From JARRPM01 sp963792815 (lineage in GTDB: Bacteria; Pseudomonadota; Gammaproteobacteria; Pseudomonadales; Halieaceae), in assembly GCA_963792815.1 (NCBI GenBank), contig CAWBXR010000004.1, positions 62,001 through 126,000 of the forward strand: a stretch of 64,000 nucleotides of DNA. Reading direction: 5' to 3'. Below, piece after piece: positions 37,128-45,288 of the stretch. The position numbers were made by a program, and so were the translations under genes. The notes under the pieces were generated by a model that saw nothing but the letters and a program-made list of their open reading frames with translations, made no database searches and was not told where the DNA came from. Every line of letters begins with the position of its first letter. The stretch's first letter is position 1.

Positions 37128-37281
37128 CTGTTTCATTTGCGGCGAAGGTCCGGGTTTGTCCTGGCTCCATGGCCGCGCCCCTCCGGGCTGCCCTCAGTCG
37201 GTCAGGAGCCTTAAAGCGCTTCGCTGTCTCCTTCCACTCCCTCGGCGCTGGCCTTTAATATTCCGCCAGGACAAACCCGGA
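37128..37281 (+). repeat. Palindromic interspersed repeat, copy A
   Basis: A non-coding repeat with a perfect 16-bp terminal inverted repeat: TCCGGGTTTGTCCTGG at 37149-37164 and its complement at 37266-37281. Between them is a core of about 100 bases, containing CCCTCAGTCGGTC and CCTTAAAGCGCTTCGCTGTC, which recurs in copies B and C. The bases upstream (37128-37148) match the left end of copy C. Size and structure resemble a MITE or a large REP-type element; no transposase is present. It lies upstream of the nitroreductase gene. Confidence 0.8.
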
Positions 37282-37342
37282 CCCCTGCCTTAGGTCGAGC
37301 GTGCAAAAGGAGACTCGCAAAGCAGTGGCGGTGTTACTCCAT

Positions 37343-37521
37343 TTCCATTGAAAGAACTTAGTGCGGTGAAGGGCGGGGGTTGCCTCGCGGAACGTTAAAG
37401 GCGCACGCCGAGGGAGTGGAGCGAGACAGCGAAGCGCTTTAAGGCTCGCGACCGACTGAGGGCAGCCCGGAGGGCCGCAGCCGTGGAGCGAGGCAACCCC
37501 CGCCCTTCACCGCGAATGGAA
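37343..37521 (-). repeat. Palindromic interspersed repeat, copy B (inverted)
   Basis: The same core as copy A in opposite orientation (37389-37487), about nine of ten positions alike by eye. Its flanking arms differ from those of copy A: a perfect 26-bp inverted repeat spans 37363-37388 and 37488-37513, including GGGCGGGGGTTGCCTCGC. An outer pair TTCCATT (37343-37349) and AATGGAA (37515-37521) frames the element. Copy B ends 212 bases before the Nramp gene. Confidence 0.8.
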
Positions 37522-37732
37522 CGAAACCAGGCTCATTGGCTCTCAGGATCATCCAGCAACGCAGTTGAAAATAGCTGTCCCGGCGTGAACACTGTGGCAT
37601 TGTTGCAAGCGAAACCCGCCGGGAAAAACACAATGAGTTTAATGGGGTCAGCCATCATATGCTGAAGTGCCTGCCAGGCCAGCAGGGCGAATCCTGGCAG
37701 TCGCAGCGATAGCAGCCCGCTGAGCGAATCCT

Positions 37733-38950
37733 ATGCAAAAGTCACGTAGCAAATTTGGCCCGGGTATTCTGGTAACGGCGGCTTTCATCGGGCCGGGGAC
37801 GGTGACGACGGCGAGTATTGCCGGCGCCCAGTTCGGCTTCGCCCTGTTGTGGGCGCTGTTGTTTTCCGTGCTGGCAACCATCGTGCTGCAGGAAATGGCG
37901 GCCCGCCTGGCCCTGGTCACGCGGCAGGGGTTGGCGCAGGCCCTGCGCAGCAGTTATAGCGAAAGCTGGCTGGGCGCTGCCGCTGTAGTGCTGGTGGTCG
38001 CGGCGGTGGGGGTGGGCAACGCCGCCTACCAGACCGGCAATATCACCGGCGCCGCCCTGGGCCTGCAGAGCATCAGCGGGATCGACCTGGGTTGGTGGGC
38101 GCTCCTGGTCGGTGTCGTGGCGGGGGTGCTGTTGGCTTCGGGCACCTATGCACTTATCGAAAAACTGCTGATAGCTCTGGTGTTGTTGATGAGTCTGGTC
38201 TTCCTGCTCACCCTCGCCATGGTGCGGCCATCGCTGGGGGACATGCTTGGCGGGCTGCTGGTGCCTACGCTGCCCCCGGGGTCCCTGCTGACGGTGATGG
38301 CACTGATCGGCACCACGGTGGTGCCCTATAACCTGTTTTTACACGCCAGCGCGGTGCAGGAGAAATGGCCGCCCGGGGTAAGCACACGCCGGGCCCTGCA
38401 CGAATCCCGCATCGATACGGGTCTGTCCATTGGCCTGGGCGGGCTCATTACCCTGGCCATAATGAGCACTTCGGCGGCGGCTTTTTTCGGGGGCGATATC
38501 GCCTTCTCGGCCACCAGCATGTCCCAGCAACTCGAACCGCTGCTGGGGGCCGGGGCGCGTTACTTCTTTGCCGCGGGCCTGTTCGCCGCGGGCTTGAGCA
38601 GTGCGGTAACAGCGCCCCTGGCGGCGGCTTACGCGGTGTGTGGCGTGCTGGGTTGGTCCCAGGACTTGCGCGGCAAGCGCTTCCGGATGGTCTGGTCTGC
38701 AGTCCTGCTCTGCGGCACGGTGTTTTCCGCGATCGGGATCAAGCCCCTGGCCGCGATCCTGTTTGCCCAGGCCGCCAATGGCTTCCTGTTGCCGTTCTGC
38801 GCGGTATTCCTGCTGATGCTCATGAACCGGCGGGATGTCCTGGGCGACTATATCAACAAGCCGCTGGCCAATACGCTGGGGGTACTGGTGGTGCTGGTGA
38901 CGGTAGCGCTGGGGCTGCTGAAACTGCAGCAGGTGCTCGGGGCGCTCTAG
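37733..38950 (+). CDS. Nramp-family transporter with altered metal-site motifs
   Basis: A 405-residue protein with about eleven hydrophobic segments and clear Nramp homology. The first helix, normally containing DPGN, reads FIGPGTVTTASIAGAQ (residues 19-33), so Asp and Asn are Gly and Thr. The sixth helix, normally with MPHN, reads GTTVVPYNLFLHASAVQ, so Met197 is Val and His199 is Tyr. These residues hold Mn and Fe in standard members. The protein is therefore probably not a classical Mn/Fe importer; magnesium, another cation or a non-metal substrate is possible. It lies alone after the repeat pair. Confidence 0.87.
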   Translation: MQKSRSKFGPGILVTAAFIGPGTVTTASIAGAQFGFALLWALLFSVLATIVLQEMAARLALVTRQGLAQALRSSYSESWLGAAAVVLVVAAVGVGNAAYQTGNITGAALGLQSISGIDLGWWALLVGVVAGVLLASGTYALIEKLLIALVLLMSLVFLLTLAMVRPSLGDMLGGLLVPTLPPGSLLTVMALIGTTVVPYNLFLHASAVQEKWPPGVSTRRALHESRIDTGLSIGLGGLITLAIMSTSAAAFFGGDIAFSATSMSQQLEPLLGAGARYFFAAGLFAAGLSSAVTAPLAAAYAVCGVLGWSQDLRGKRFRMVWSAVLLCGTVFSAIGIKPLAAILFAQAANGFLLPFCAVFLLMLMNRRDVLGDYINKPLANTLGVLVVLVTVALGLLKLQQVLGAL

Positions 38951-38956
38951 CTGGGC

Positions 38957-39952
38957 TCAGGCCGCGAGGATTTCGTCCACCGACTCCCCGAGTGCAGTCC
39001 TGAGGGGGGTATAGGTCATCCCCAGCTCCTCTATCGCGCGACTGCCGTCGAACAACAGGGAGCCGGCGGCGGTGGTTTTGATGACGTCCAGGGGCAGCGC
39101 GGGCCTGTTGCCGGTTTTCCTGGACAACCACTCCATGCCGGTAGCCAGCGGGAACAGCCACGACTCCGGGATGTTAATGCTGGGTATGGGCACCCCGGCA
39201 AGCCCGCCGATCATGTTGAAATATTCCCGGGTGGTCGCGCGCTGATTGCCTATGAGGTACTTGCGCCCGACCGAGTTGCTTTTCAGCAGGGCCCGGGCAA
39301 TGGCCTCTGCCGCATCCCGGACGTAGAGGTAGGTATACGTGGTGTCGGCACCCACCAGGGCCGGCAGCTTCTTCTGGACCGCCCGCTTCACCTCCATAGT
39401 TGATTTGTCATCGCCCGCGCCGATCACCGCCGCAAGGTAGACCGCAGTCAGTGGCAGTCCTTCGCGCCGGTACAAGTCCCACCCCGCCTCATCGCCCAGA
39501 TACTTGCTCCTGGCGTAATCGCTGGCATGGTCTCCCGGTGGGGTGTCTTCGTCGAAGGGAATCCGGTCAGGCGCTCCGTAGGCCAGTGGCGTGGAGACCT
39601 GGACAACCTTTTCGACCCCGGCGTCGAGGCAGGCGCGAAAGACATTGGTCGCTCCGCGTTCGTTGATGTCGTAGAAGTGGTCCCGCGACTGGCTCCAGAA
39701 CTCGCGATATCCGGCGAGATTAACCACCGCCCAGGCTCCCTCCAATGCCCCTGGCAGCGACTCCGGCCGGGTGATATCCCCTTGGACAATACTGACCCGC
39801 TTGCCCAGGGCGGCCAGGGCCCTGGTGTCGCTGCCAGGCCTGACCAGGCAGCGCACCTCGATGCGCTTTTCTGCCAGGATCCGTTCGACAAAGTGGCGCC
39901 CGACGAAACCGGTGGCTCCGGTGATTACCAGGACTTTCTTGTCTGCTGCCAT
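38957..39952 (-). CDS. NAD-dependent epimerase / 3-beta-hydroxysteroid dehydrogenase-like protein
   Basis: A 331-residue extended SDR. The N terminus has VLVITGATGFVGRHFVERIL, followed by VVNLAGYREFW and VSTPLAYG, and the catalytic YARSKYLGDEAG. The long C-terminal half with LYVRDAAEAIARALL is typical of extended SDRs such as 3-beta-HSD or dihydroflavonol reductases. I chose the ATG at 39952, just before the fold; an in-frame ATG at 39967 would add MRRQI. The substrate is unknown. It is convergent with the Nramp gene (6 bases) and divergent from the HsaA-like monooxygenase. Confidence 0.87.
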   Translation of the reverse strand: MAADKKVLVITGATGFVGRHFVERILAEKRIEVRCLVRPGSDTRALAALGKRVSIVQGDITRPESLPGALEGAWAVVNLAGYREFWSQSRDHFYDINERGATNVFRACLDAGVEKVVQVSTPLAYGAPDRIPFDEDTPPGDHASDYARSKYLGDEAGWDLYRREGLPLTAVYLAAVIGAGDDKSTMEVKRAVQKKLPALVGADTTYTYLYVRDAAEAIARALLKSNSVGRKYLIGNQRATTREYFNMIGGLAGVPIPSINIPESWLFPLATGMEWLSRKTGNRPALPLDVIKTTAAGSLLFDGSRAIEELGMTYTPLRTALGESVDEILAA

Positions 39953-40115
39953 AATCTGCCTGCGCATTTGAGCGCGTCATCGTGGGTGATTTGTTGAGCT
40001 AATTGGTACGGATGGCGCTGCCTGTCAGTTCACTGCTGGTGCCGGGTCCAGCTTCATTTAGCGTCTGAATGAATCCGCAGAGGGCTGGTCGGCGTAGTTA
40101 GAGAAGAGGCCCCGT

Positions 40116-41321
40116 GTGAATAAAAGTGAGACCAGCGAAATGAACGCACCCACCCGCACCCATGACAAACGCCAGTTAGCTGTCGGCATGCTGGCAGATA
40201 TTCAGGGACTCCAGGACCATTTCCGCCAGCGGGCGAGCACGACCCGCGAGGCGCGGCGGCTGCCGGATGAAAGTGTCAGGGAGTTGCAGGACACGGGGTT
40301 TTTCCTGGCCCTGCAGCCAATACGTTTTGGCGGATACGAACTCGACCCCCAGGATTTTTTCCGCATGCAGTGCGCCATCGCCGAGGGCTGCATGTCCACC
40401 GCCTGGGCCGGCGGCATCATCGCAGTGCACGCTTTCCAGCTTGCGCTGATGGACGAGCGGGCCCAGCAGGATGTCTGGGGGCAGGACATCCATACCCGGG
40501 TTTCATCCTCTTATGCCCCACTGGGCAAGGTGACAGTGGTGGACGGAGGTTTCCGGTTGAGCGGGCGCTGGGGCTGGAGCTCCGGCAGCGATCACTGCAG
40601 CTGGGTGCTATTGGGCGCTATCGTGCCGCAGGAGGGGTATCGCACCTTCCTGGTGCCGCGCACTGACTACGTCATTGAAGACACCTGGCATTCCATGGGT
40701 CTGCAGGGCACGGGTTCGAATGACATCGTGGTCGAGGACGCGTTCGTGCCGGACTATCGCACCCACAAGCAGATGGACGGATTCACCGGCGACAATCCCG
40801 GGGTTGCCCTGAACACGGCCCCGCTGTACCGGCTGCCCTGGGCACAGACCTTCATCCGGGTCGTGTCCACCCCGGCAATCGGCGCCGCCCGCGAGGGCCT
40901 GCGCCTTTACCGGGAAACGGTTAAAGGCAAGGCCAGCGGCGATATCACGAAACTGGCCGGTGACGTCGGCACCCTGGAACGCATCGCCTTCGCCAGCACC
41001 GAAATCGACGCGATGGAAGCGCTGCTGTATCGCAATTTCGACAAGATGATGGCGGCTGCAGAGGCTGGGGAGCCGATCAGCATCGAGGACCGGGCGCTTT
41101 ACAGGTACCAGGCGTCGCTGGTCATCGAAAAATCCATGGGGGTAATCGACGCGTTGTTCTCCTCGGCGGGCGGAGCATCGGTTTTCTCAGGCAGTGAAAT
41201 ACAGCAGCGTTTTCTCGATATCCACACGGCCCGTGCCCATGTCGCGAACAACCCTACATCCTTTGCGCGCAACCTGGGGGCCCTCAGTCTCGGAGCCCAG
41301 AACCAGGACTATTTCATCTAG
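40116..41321 (+). CDS. HsaA-like flavin-dependent monooxygenase (acyl-CoA dehydrogenase fold)
   Basis: A 401-residue protein of the acyl-CoA dehydrogenase fold. Blocks such as SSSYAPLGKVTVVDGGF, SGRWGWSSGSDHCSWVLLG and GLQGTGSNDIVVEDAFVP, and the ending DIHTARAHVANNP, follow the order of HsaA, the oxygenase that hydroxylates 3-HSA in steroid ring degradation. The catalytic base Glu of acyl-CoA dehydrogenases is absent. It needs a flavin reductase partner, which is not next door. Other hsa/kst genes are also missing here, so a related phenol or steroid-like substrate is possible. The start is a GTG preceded by GAGG. Confidence 0.85.
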   Translation: MNKSETSEMNAPTRTHDKRQLAVGMLADIQGLQDHFRQRASTTREARRLPDESVRELQDTGFFLALQPIRFGGYELDPQDFFRMQCAIAEGCMSTAWAGGIIAVHAFQLALMDERAQQDVWGQDIHTRVSSSYAPLGKVTVVDGGFRLSGRWGWSSGSDHCSWVLLGAIVPQEGYRTFLVPRTDYVIEDTWHSMGLQGTGSNDIVVEDAFVPDYRTHKQMDGFTGDNPGVALNTAPLYRLPWAQTFIRVVSTPAIGAAREGLRLYRETVKGKASGDITKLAGDVGTLERIAFASTEIDAMEALLYRNFDKMMAAAEAGEPISIEDRALYRYQASLVIEKSMGVIDALFSSAGGASVFSGSEIQQRFLDIHTARAHVANNPTSFARNLGALSLGAQNQDYFI

Positions 41322-41333
41322 CGCCCTGATCCT

Positions 41334-41690
41334 ATGCAAAAAGACCAGCTTTTCTATGATGGCCAATGCCCGCTGTGCCTGACGGAGATGGACAGGCTGC
41401 GCGAGCTGGCCGACCCGGGATTGGAGCTGATCGATATCCACACCATGGCCGATGCAGCCGATCTCCCGGAGCGCGACACATTACTGGGCACCCTGCACCT
41501 GCGCCGGGACCAGGGTGTCTTTCTCACGGGTATGGATGCCAATGTGGCCGCCTGGCAGCACACCCGATACGGCTGGTTGTGGCGACCTCTGCGCTGGCCG
41601 CTGATCCGCACTGTGGCGGATGCCTGCTACCGTCACTGGGCCCGCTGGCGCTACCGGCGACTTTACGGCAGAAATCCCGAAGGGGTCTAG
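41334..41690 (+). CDS. DCC-family (DUF393) thiol oxidoreductase-like protein
   Basis: A 118-residue protein with FYDGQCPLCLTEMDRLRE at the N terminus, the DCC motif (DxLCxxC) of DUF393. Such proteins resemble thioredoxin in the position of the two cysteines and end in a basic tail, as here (WARWRYRRLYGR). It follows the HsaA-like gene by 12 bases and is probably co-transcribed. The stop overlaps that of the convergent quinone oxidoreductase by 4 bases. Function of the family is not settled. Confidence 0.85.
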   Translation: MQKDQLFYDGQCPLCLTEMDRLRELADPGLELIDIHTMADAADLPERDTLLGTLHLRRDQGVFLTGMDANVAAWQHTRYGWLWRPLRWPLIRTVADACYRHWARWRYRRLYGRNPEGV

Positions 41691-42691
41691 GGCACAGCCT
41701 GCCGGTCTGCGATGCGCACAACCACCTTACCCTCAACCTTGCCGGCAGCGATGTGCTGGATGGCTTCCAGGGCATTATCAAAGTCGAACAGCTGTACGTT
41801 GGAAGCCTTCAACTCCTTCTTCTGCCAGTGGCCGATAAGGTCGCGGTGCGCCTCCAGTAGCAGGTCCGGAGAAAAACCGACGGGCATCGCGCCAACCAGC
41901 GAGATATTCCTGGGCAGGGTTTCCGGCAACTCGATTTTGGGCCACTCACCGCTGGCGTAGCCGATAACCACGAAGCGGCCCTCGAAGGCGGTGGCTTTGA
42001 AGGCGGCCCTGCCGGCCCTGCCGCCGACCGGGTCATAGATGACGCTCGCGCCCTTGTTGTCGGTCATTTCCAGGGTTTTCCCGGTGATGTCCTGGGAGCG
42101 GTGATCAATCACCTCATCCGCCCCCAGTCCCTTGCAGAATGCCGCCTTGTGCGGGCCGCCGGCGACCGCGATGACCCGCGCGCCCTTGGCCTTGGCAAGT
42201 TGCACCGCGGCGCAGCCCGAGCTGCCGGATGCACCCAGCACCAGCACGGTGTCATCAGGGCGCAGTTGCGCGCGGCGCACCAGGCCGATCCAGGCTGTCA
42301 GGTAGGGAATGAAAAACCCGGCGGCTTCTTCTCCCGGCATGTCATCCGGAATAGGCAGCGCTGCCTGCGCATACATCAGGCATGCGTCCGCGAGGCCGCC
42401 CCGCTGTGCCTGGAACAGGGTGGGGCCCAGTACCCGGGTACCCAGTAGTGATGCATCGACGCCCTCGCCGATGGCGACGACCGTACCGGCCGCCTCCTGG
42501 GAGGGGGTGAAGGGCAGCGGCGGAGTCAGGGGGTAGTTGTTGGCGCACATGAAGACATCCGGCAGCCCCAGCCCGGCGGCCTCGACCTGGACCTTGACCT
42601 GACCCGGGCCGGGTTGGAAATCCCCGGCGTCCTCGTCGAGCTTCAATACCTGGGCGGGGTCGCCGAACTCGTACACTTTCCATGCGCGCAT
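41687..42691 (-). CDS. NADPH:quinone oxidoreductase-like zinc-free MDR protein
   Basis: A 334-residue medium-chain dehydrogenase/reductase. The N-terminal catalytic domain has PGPGQVKVQVEAAGLGLPD and PFTPSQEAAGTVVAIGEG, and the cofactor domain has VLVLGASGSSGCAAVQLAKA. The zinc ligands of alcohol dehydrogenases are missing, which places it with quinone oxidoreductases/enoyl reductases. It probably reduces enones or quinones with NADPH. A small S4-domain gene is upstream on the same strand, 42 bases away. Confidence 0.9.
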   Translation of the reverse strand: MRAWKVYEFGDPAQVLKLDEDAGDFQPGPGQVKVQVEAAGLGLPDVFMCANNYPLTPPLPFTPSQEAAGTVVAIGEGVDASLLGTRVLGPTLFQAQRGGLADACLMYAQAALPIPDDMPGEEAAGFFIPYLTAWIGLVRRAQLRPDDTVLVLGASGSSGCAAVQLAKAKGARVIAVAGGPHKAAFCKGLGADEVIDHRSQDITGKTLEMTDNKGASVIYDPVGGRAGRAAFKATAFEGRFVVIGYASGEWPKIELPETLPRNISLVGAMPVGFSPDLLLEAHRDLIGHWQKKELKASNVQLFDFDNALEAIQHIAAGKVEGKVVVRIADRQAVP

Positions 42692-42733
42692 GCAATCACC
42701 TTTGTGGTTGTCTGGAGTAAGTAAAAAAGCCTG

Positions 42734-42946
42734 TCAGCCCAGCAGGAGCCTCAGCTCTTCGCCGGCAAACTTGACGATATCGCCGCCGAGCATTTTCCGG
42801 CGTTTGCGGGTTTCCACCTCGCCGTTGACCAGCACCAGGCCGTCGGCAATTGCGCTTTTCGCGGCACCGCCACTGTCGACCAGTCCTTCAAACTTTAGAA
42901 TCTTGTAGAGCTCAACCGGCTCCCTGGTGATCACGACGGTCCTCAT
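42734..42946 (-). CDS. S4-domain RNA-binding protein (YbcJ-like)
   Basis: A 70-residue protein consisting of a single S4 fold: VELYKILKFEGLVDSGGAAKS, then GLVLVNGEVETRKRRKMLGGD and a short strand VKFAGEEL. This matches YbcJ/RlbA-type ribosome-associated S4 proteins. The ATG at 42946 is backed by GGGAG five bases upstream. It could act in ribosome assembly; this is from family knowledge, not context. Confidence 0.88.
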   Translation of the reverse strand: MRTVVITREPVELYKILKFEGLVDSGGAAKSAIADGLVLVNGEVETRKRRKMLGGDIVKFAGEELRLLLG

Positions 42947-43091
42947 CAGTACTCCCGAAAATGTGCAACCCGGCACCCTTTTGGCACCGGGCTGTGCAGT
43001 GTAGCCCGGGGAACGCCCTCTAATACAGCGCAGGCGGCCCATCTGCTGCTACCATTGGGAAGTGCCTGAACCATAATAACGGAGAATGTTG

Positions 43092-43796
43092 ATGAGCAAA
43101 GTGTTGCGCGTACTGATCGCCCTGCCCGGGATCTTTTTTGTGGTGATGGGGCTGCGCTGGCTGGTGGATCCGGCGGGCGCCGCCGCTGAACTGGGTATGG
43201 GGCTGCTCGACGGCGTCGGGCGCAGTAGCCAGATCGGCGACATGGCAGCATTTTTTCTTGCCCTGGGCACAATGATCCTGGTCGGCTTGATCACATCGCA
43301 GCCGCGCTGGTTATATGTGCCGGCGCTGATGCTGCTCGGCGCCGCAATTTTCCGGGTACTGGCCTGGTTGCTCCACGACGCCGCACTGGCCGGGCAAATG
43401 ATCGGCTTTGAGCTGGTGGTGGCCTGCCTGCTGGCTGTTCGGGTCCTCCAGACTGGCAGCCAGGTAGTAAGCGGCAATGGGAACCATGCGACAACTGGGC
43501 GCTGGCTTGCTGCTGATGGCCAGCCTGGGCCAGGCCCATCAGGCTCTCGCGGCGAGACCAAACATTGTCCTGGTACTGGCCGACGACCTGGGCTTCAGCG
43601 ATATCGCCCCCTACGGCAGCGAGATCAGCACACCGACCCTGAGCGCCCTGGCCCGCAACGGTATCAGTTTCAGCAACTACCACACGGCAGCCAGCTGCGC
43701 GCCCACCCGGGGCATGCTGCTTACCGGTGTCGACAGCCATCGCAACGGTGTTCCCAATATCCCCGAGACCATCTCTCCGCAGCAGGCCGAGCATGA
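43092..43796 (+). CDS. Small DUF4345-like membrane protein with doubtful 3' end
   Basis: The first 125 residues form a plausible small membrane protein with four hydrophobic segments (LIALPGIFFVVMGLRWL near the N terminus, then FFLALGTMILVGL). After about residue 125 the hydrophobic pattern stops, and the frame runs 320 bases into the sulfatase gene with shadow-like, Gly/Pro/Arg-rich sequence. A one-base shift would bring TAG TAA at 43465-43470, just before the sulfatase start. I therefore think the true gene ends near 43467. The family match is tentative. Confidence 0.55.
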   Translation: MSKVLRVLIALPGIFFVVMGLRWLVDPAGAAAELGMGLLDGVGRSSQIGDMAAFFLALGTMILVGLITSQPRWLYVPALMLLGAAIFRVLAWLLHDAALAGQMIGFELVVACLLAVRVLQTGSQVVSGNGNHATTGRWLAADGQPGPGPSGSRGETKHCPGTGRRPGLQRYRPLRQRDQHTDPERPGPQRYQFQQLPHGSQLRAHPGHAAYRCRQPSQRCSQYPRDHLSAAGRA

Positions 43797-45267
43797 GAAT
43801 TATCGGGGCACCCTGAGCCACAACGTGGTGACAGTGGCCAGCCTGCTGCAGGACGCGGGCTATCACACCTACATGGCGGGCAAGTGGCACCTGGGCCAGA
43901 CACCGGACTTGCTGCCCTATAGGCGGGGTTTTGAACGTACGGTCGCAATGGCGGATTCCGGTGCAGACAACTGGGAGCAGAAACCCTATATACCGATTTA
44001 TGCCCGGGCCAACTGGTACGCCGATGGCGAGCGTACCACCTTGCCCCCTGACTTTTATTCCTCCAGGTTCCTGGTGGACAAAACCATCGAGTTCATAGAT
44101 TCGAATATCGATGATGCAAAACCCTTCTTTGCCTACCTGCCGTTCCAGGCTGTACACATCCCGGTGCAGGCGCCCAGGGAGTTTACCGAGAAATACCTGG
44201 GTGTTTACGATGCGGGCTGGGATGCCCTGCGCCAGCAGCGCCAGGCCCGGGCCATACAGCTTGGGATTGTTCCGGCGGACACCGGCATGGTGCGCATGTC
44301 GACCACGGACGACTGGGATTCCTACACGCCGGATGAGCAGCGCTACCAGGCCAAGCGGATGGCGGTGTACGCCGGAATGATCGATGCCATGGACCACCAC
44401 CTGGGGCGACTGGTGCAACACCTCCGGGACATCGGCGAGTACGACAACACGATTTTTATCTTCAGCTCCGACAATGGCGCCGAGGCTTCCGGCGGCGACA
44501 ATGTGCGCAGCCCCCTGATGCGACTTTCGCTGCACCTGAATGATTACACCAACGACTACGACACCCTGGGTGAAAAAGGCAGCTTCAACAGTATCGGGCC
44601 GAGTTTTGCCAGCGCGGCCGTGGGCCCGCTGGCTTACTACAAGTTTTACGTGGGGGAGGGGGGCATGCGGGTGCCGCTGATTATTTCCGGCGAGGCGCTG
44701 CCCCACAAGGACCGGTGGACCAGGGCCTTTGCCTGGGTAACCGACATCACGCCCACTATCCTCGACCTGGCCGGCGTCGCGCCGCCGGGGGAGCACTACG
44801 GCGGGCGGCGGGTAGAACCCATTATCGGCAGGAGTTTGCTGCCCCTGGCCCGCGCTGAAGTCGACCGTGTGTATGGCGAAACGGACAGTATCGGTTTTGA
44901 ACTGATTGGCAACTCGGCCCTGTTCCAGGGTGATTACAAGATTGTCCGCAACCGGCCGCCGGTGGGAGACGACCGCTGGCACCTTTACAATATCGTCAAA
45001 GACCCCGGCGAGACCCAGGACCTGGGCGATGCCATGCCTGAACGCCTGCAGCAGATGCTGGCGCAGTACGAGGACTATGTGGAGAAGAACGGCGTGCTGC
45101 CGGTGCCCGCCGACTACAACCAGGCATTCCAGGGTATTTCCAATGCCGTTCGCGAGCGATTTACACCGCAGATTCTGTTGATCTTACTCGCTGTCCTGGC
45201 GCTGTTGCCCTTCTACATTGCATACCGGTCAGCGGGCCGGAAACCGGGGGGCGCGAACAAGGCCTAG
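43477..45267 (+). CDS. Type I arylsulfatase, membrane-anchored
   Basis: A 596-residue exported sulfatase. It starts with a signal sequence to about residue 26, then RPNIVLVLADDLGFSDI (metal ligands) and SCAPTRGMLLTG with Cys74 in CxPxR, the residue turned into formylglycine. Further motifs are MAGKWHLG, IFSSDNGAEASGG and GEGGMRVPLIISG. A C-terminal hydrophobic helix (ILLILLAVLALLPFYIAY) probably anchors it in the membrane. No formylglycine-generating enzyme gene is in the window. It would hydrolyse sulfate esters, perhaps of sterols, aryl compounds or algal glycans. An alternative ATG lies at 43486. Confidence 0.92.
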   Translation: MGTMRQLGAGLLLMASLGQAHQALAARPNIVLVLADDLGFSDIAPYGSEISTPTLSALARNGISFSNYHTAASCAPTRGMLLTGVDSHRNGVPNIPETISPQQAEHENYRGTLSHNVVTVASLLQDAGYHTYMAGKWHLGQTPDLLPYRRGFERTVAMADSGADNWEQKPYIPIYARANWYADGERTTLPPDFYSSRFLVDKTIEFIDSNIDDAKPFFAYLPFQAVHIPVQAPREFTEKYLGVYDAGWDALRQQRQARAIQLGIVPADTGMVRMSTTDDWDSYTPDEQRYQAKRMAVYAGMIDAMDHHLGRLVQHLRDIGEYDNTIFIFSSDNGAEASGGDNVRSPLMRLSLHLNDYTNDYDTLGEKGSFNSIGPSFASAAVGPLAYYKFYVGEGGMRVPLIISGEALPHKDRWTRAFAWVTDITPTILDLAGVAPPGEHYGGRRVEPIIGRSLLPLARAEVDRVYGETDSIGFELIGNSALFQGDYKIVRNRPPVGDDRWHLYNIVKDPGETQDLGDAMPERLQQMLAQYEDYVEKNGVLPVPADYNQAFQGISNAVRERFTPQILLILLAVLALLPFYIAYRSAGRKPGGANKA

Positions 45268-45288
45268 ACAGCCGCGGGGGCCCTCCCG

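Noticed and set aside
37141..37281. Copy A read as an insertion sequence
   Set aside because: At 133-154 bases it has no room for a transposase and no target-site duplication was evident by eye; it is listed only as a repeat.
43291..44982. A 563-residue minus-strand open frame
   Set aside because: Antisense to the sulfatase, which carries the CxPxR and metal motifs.
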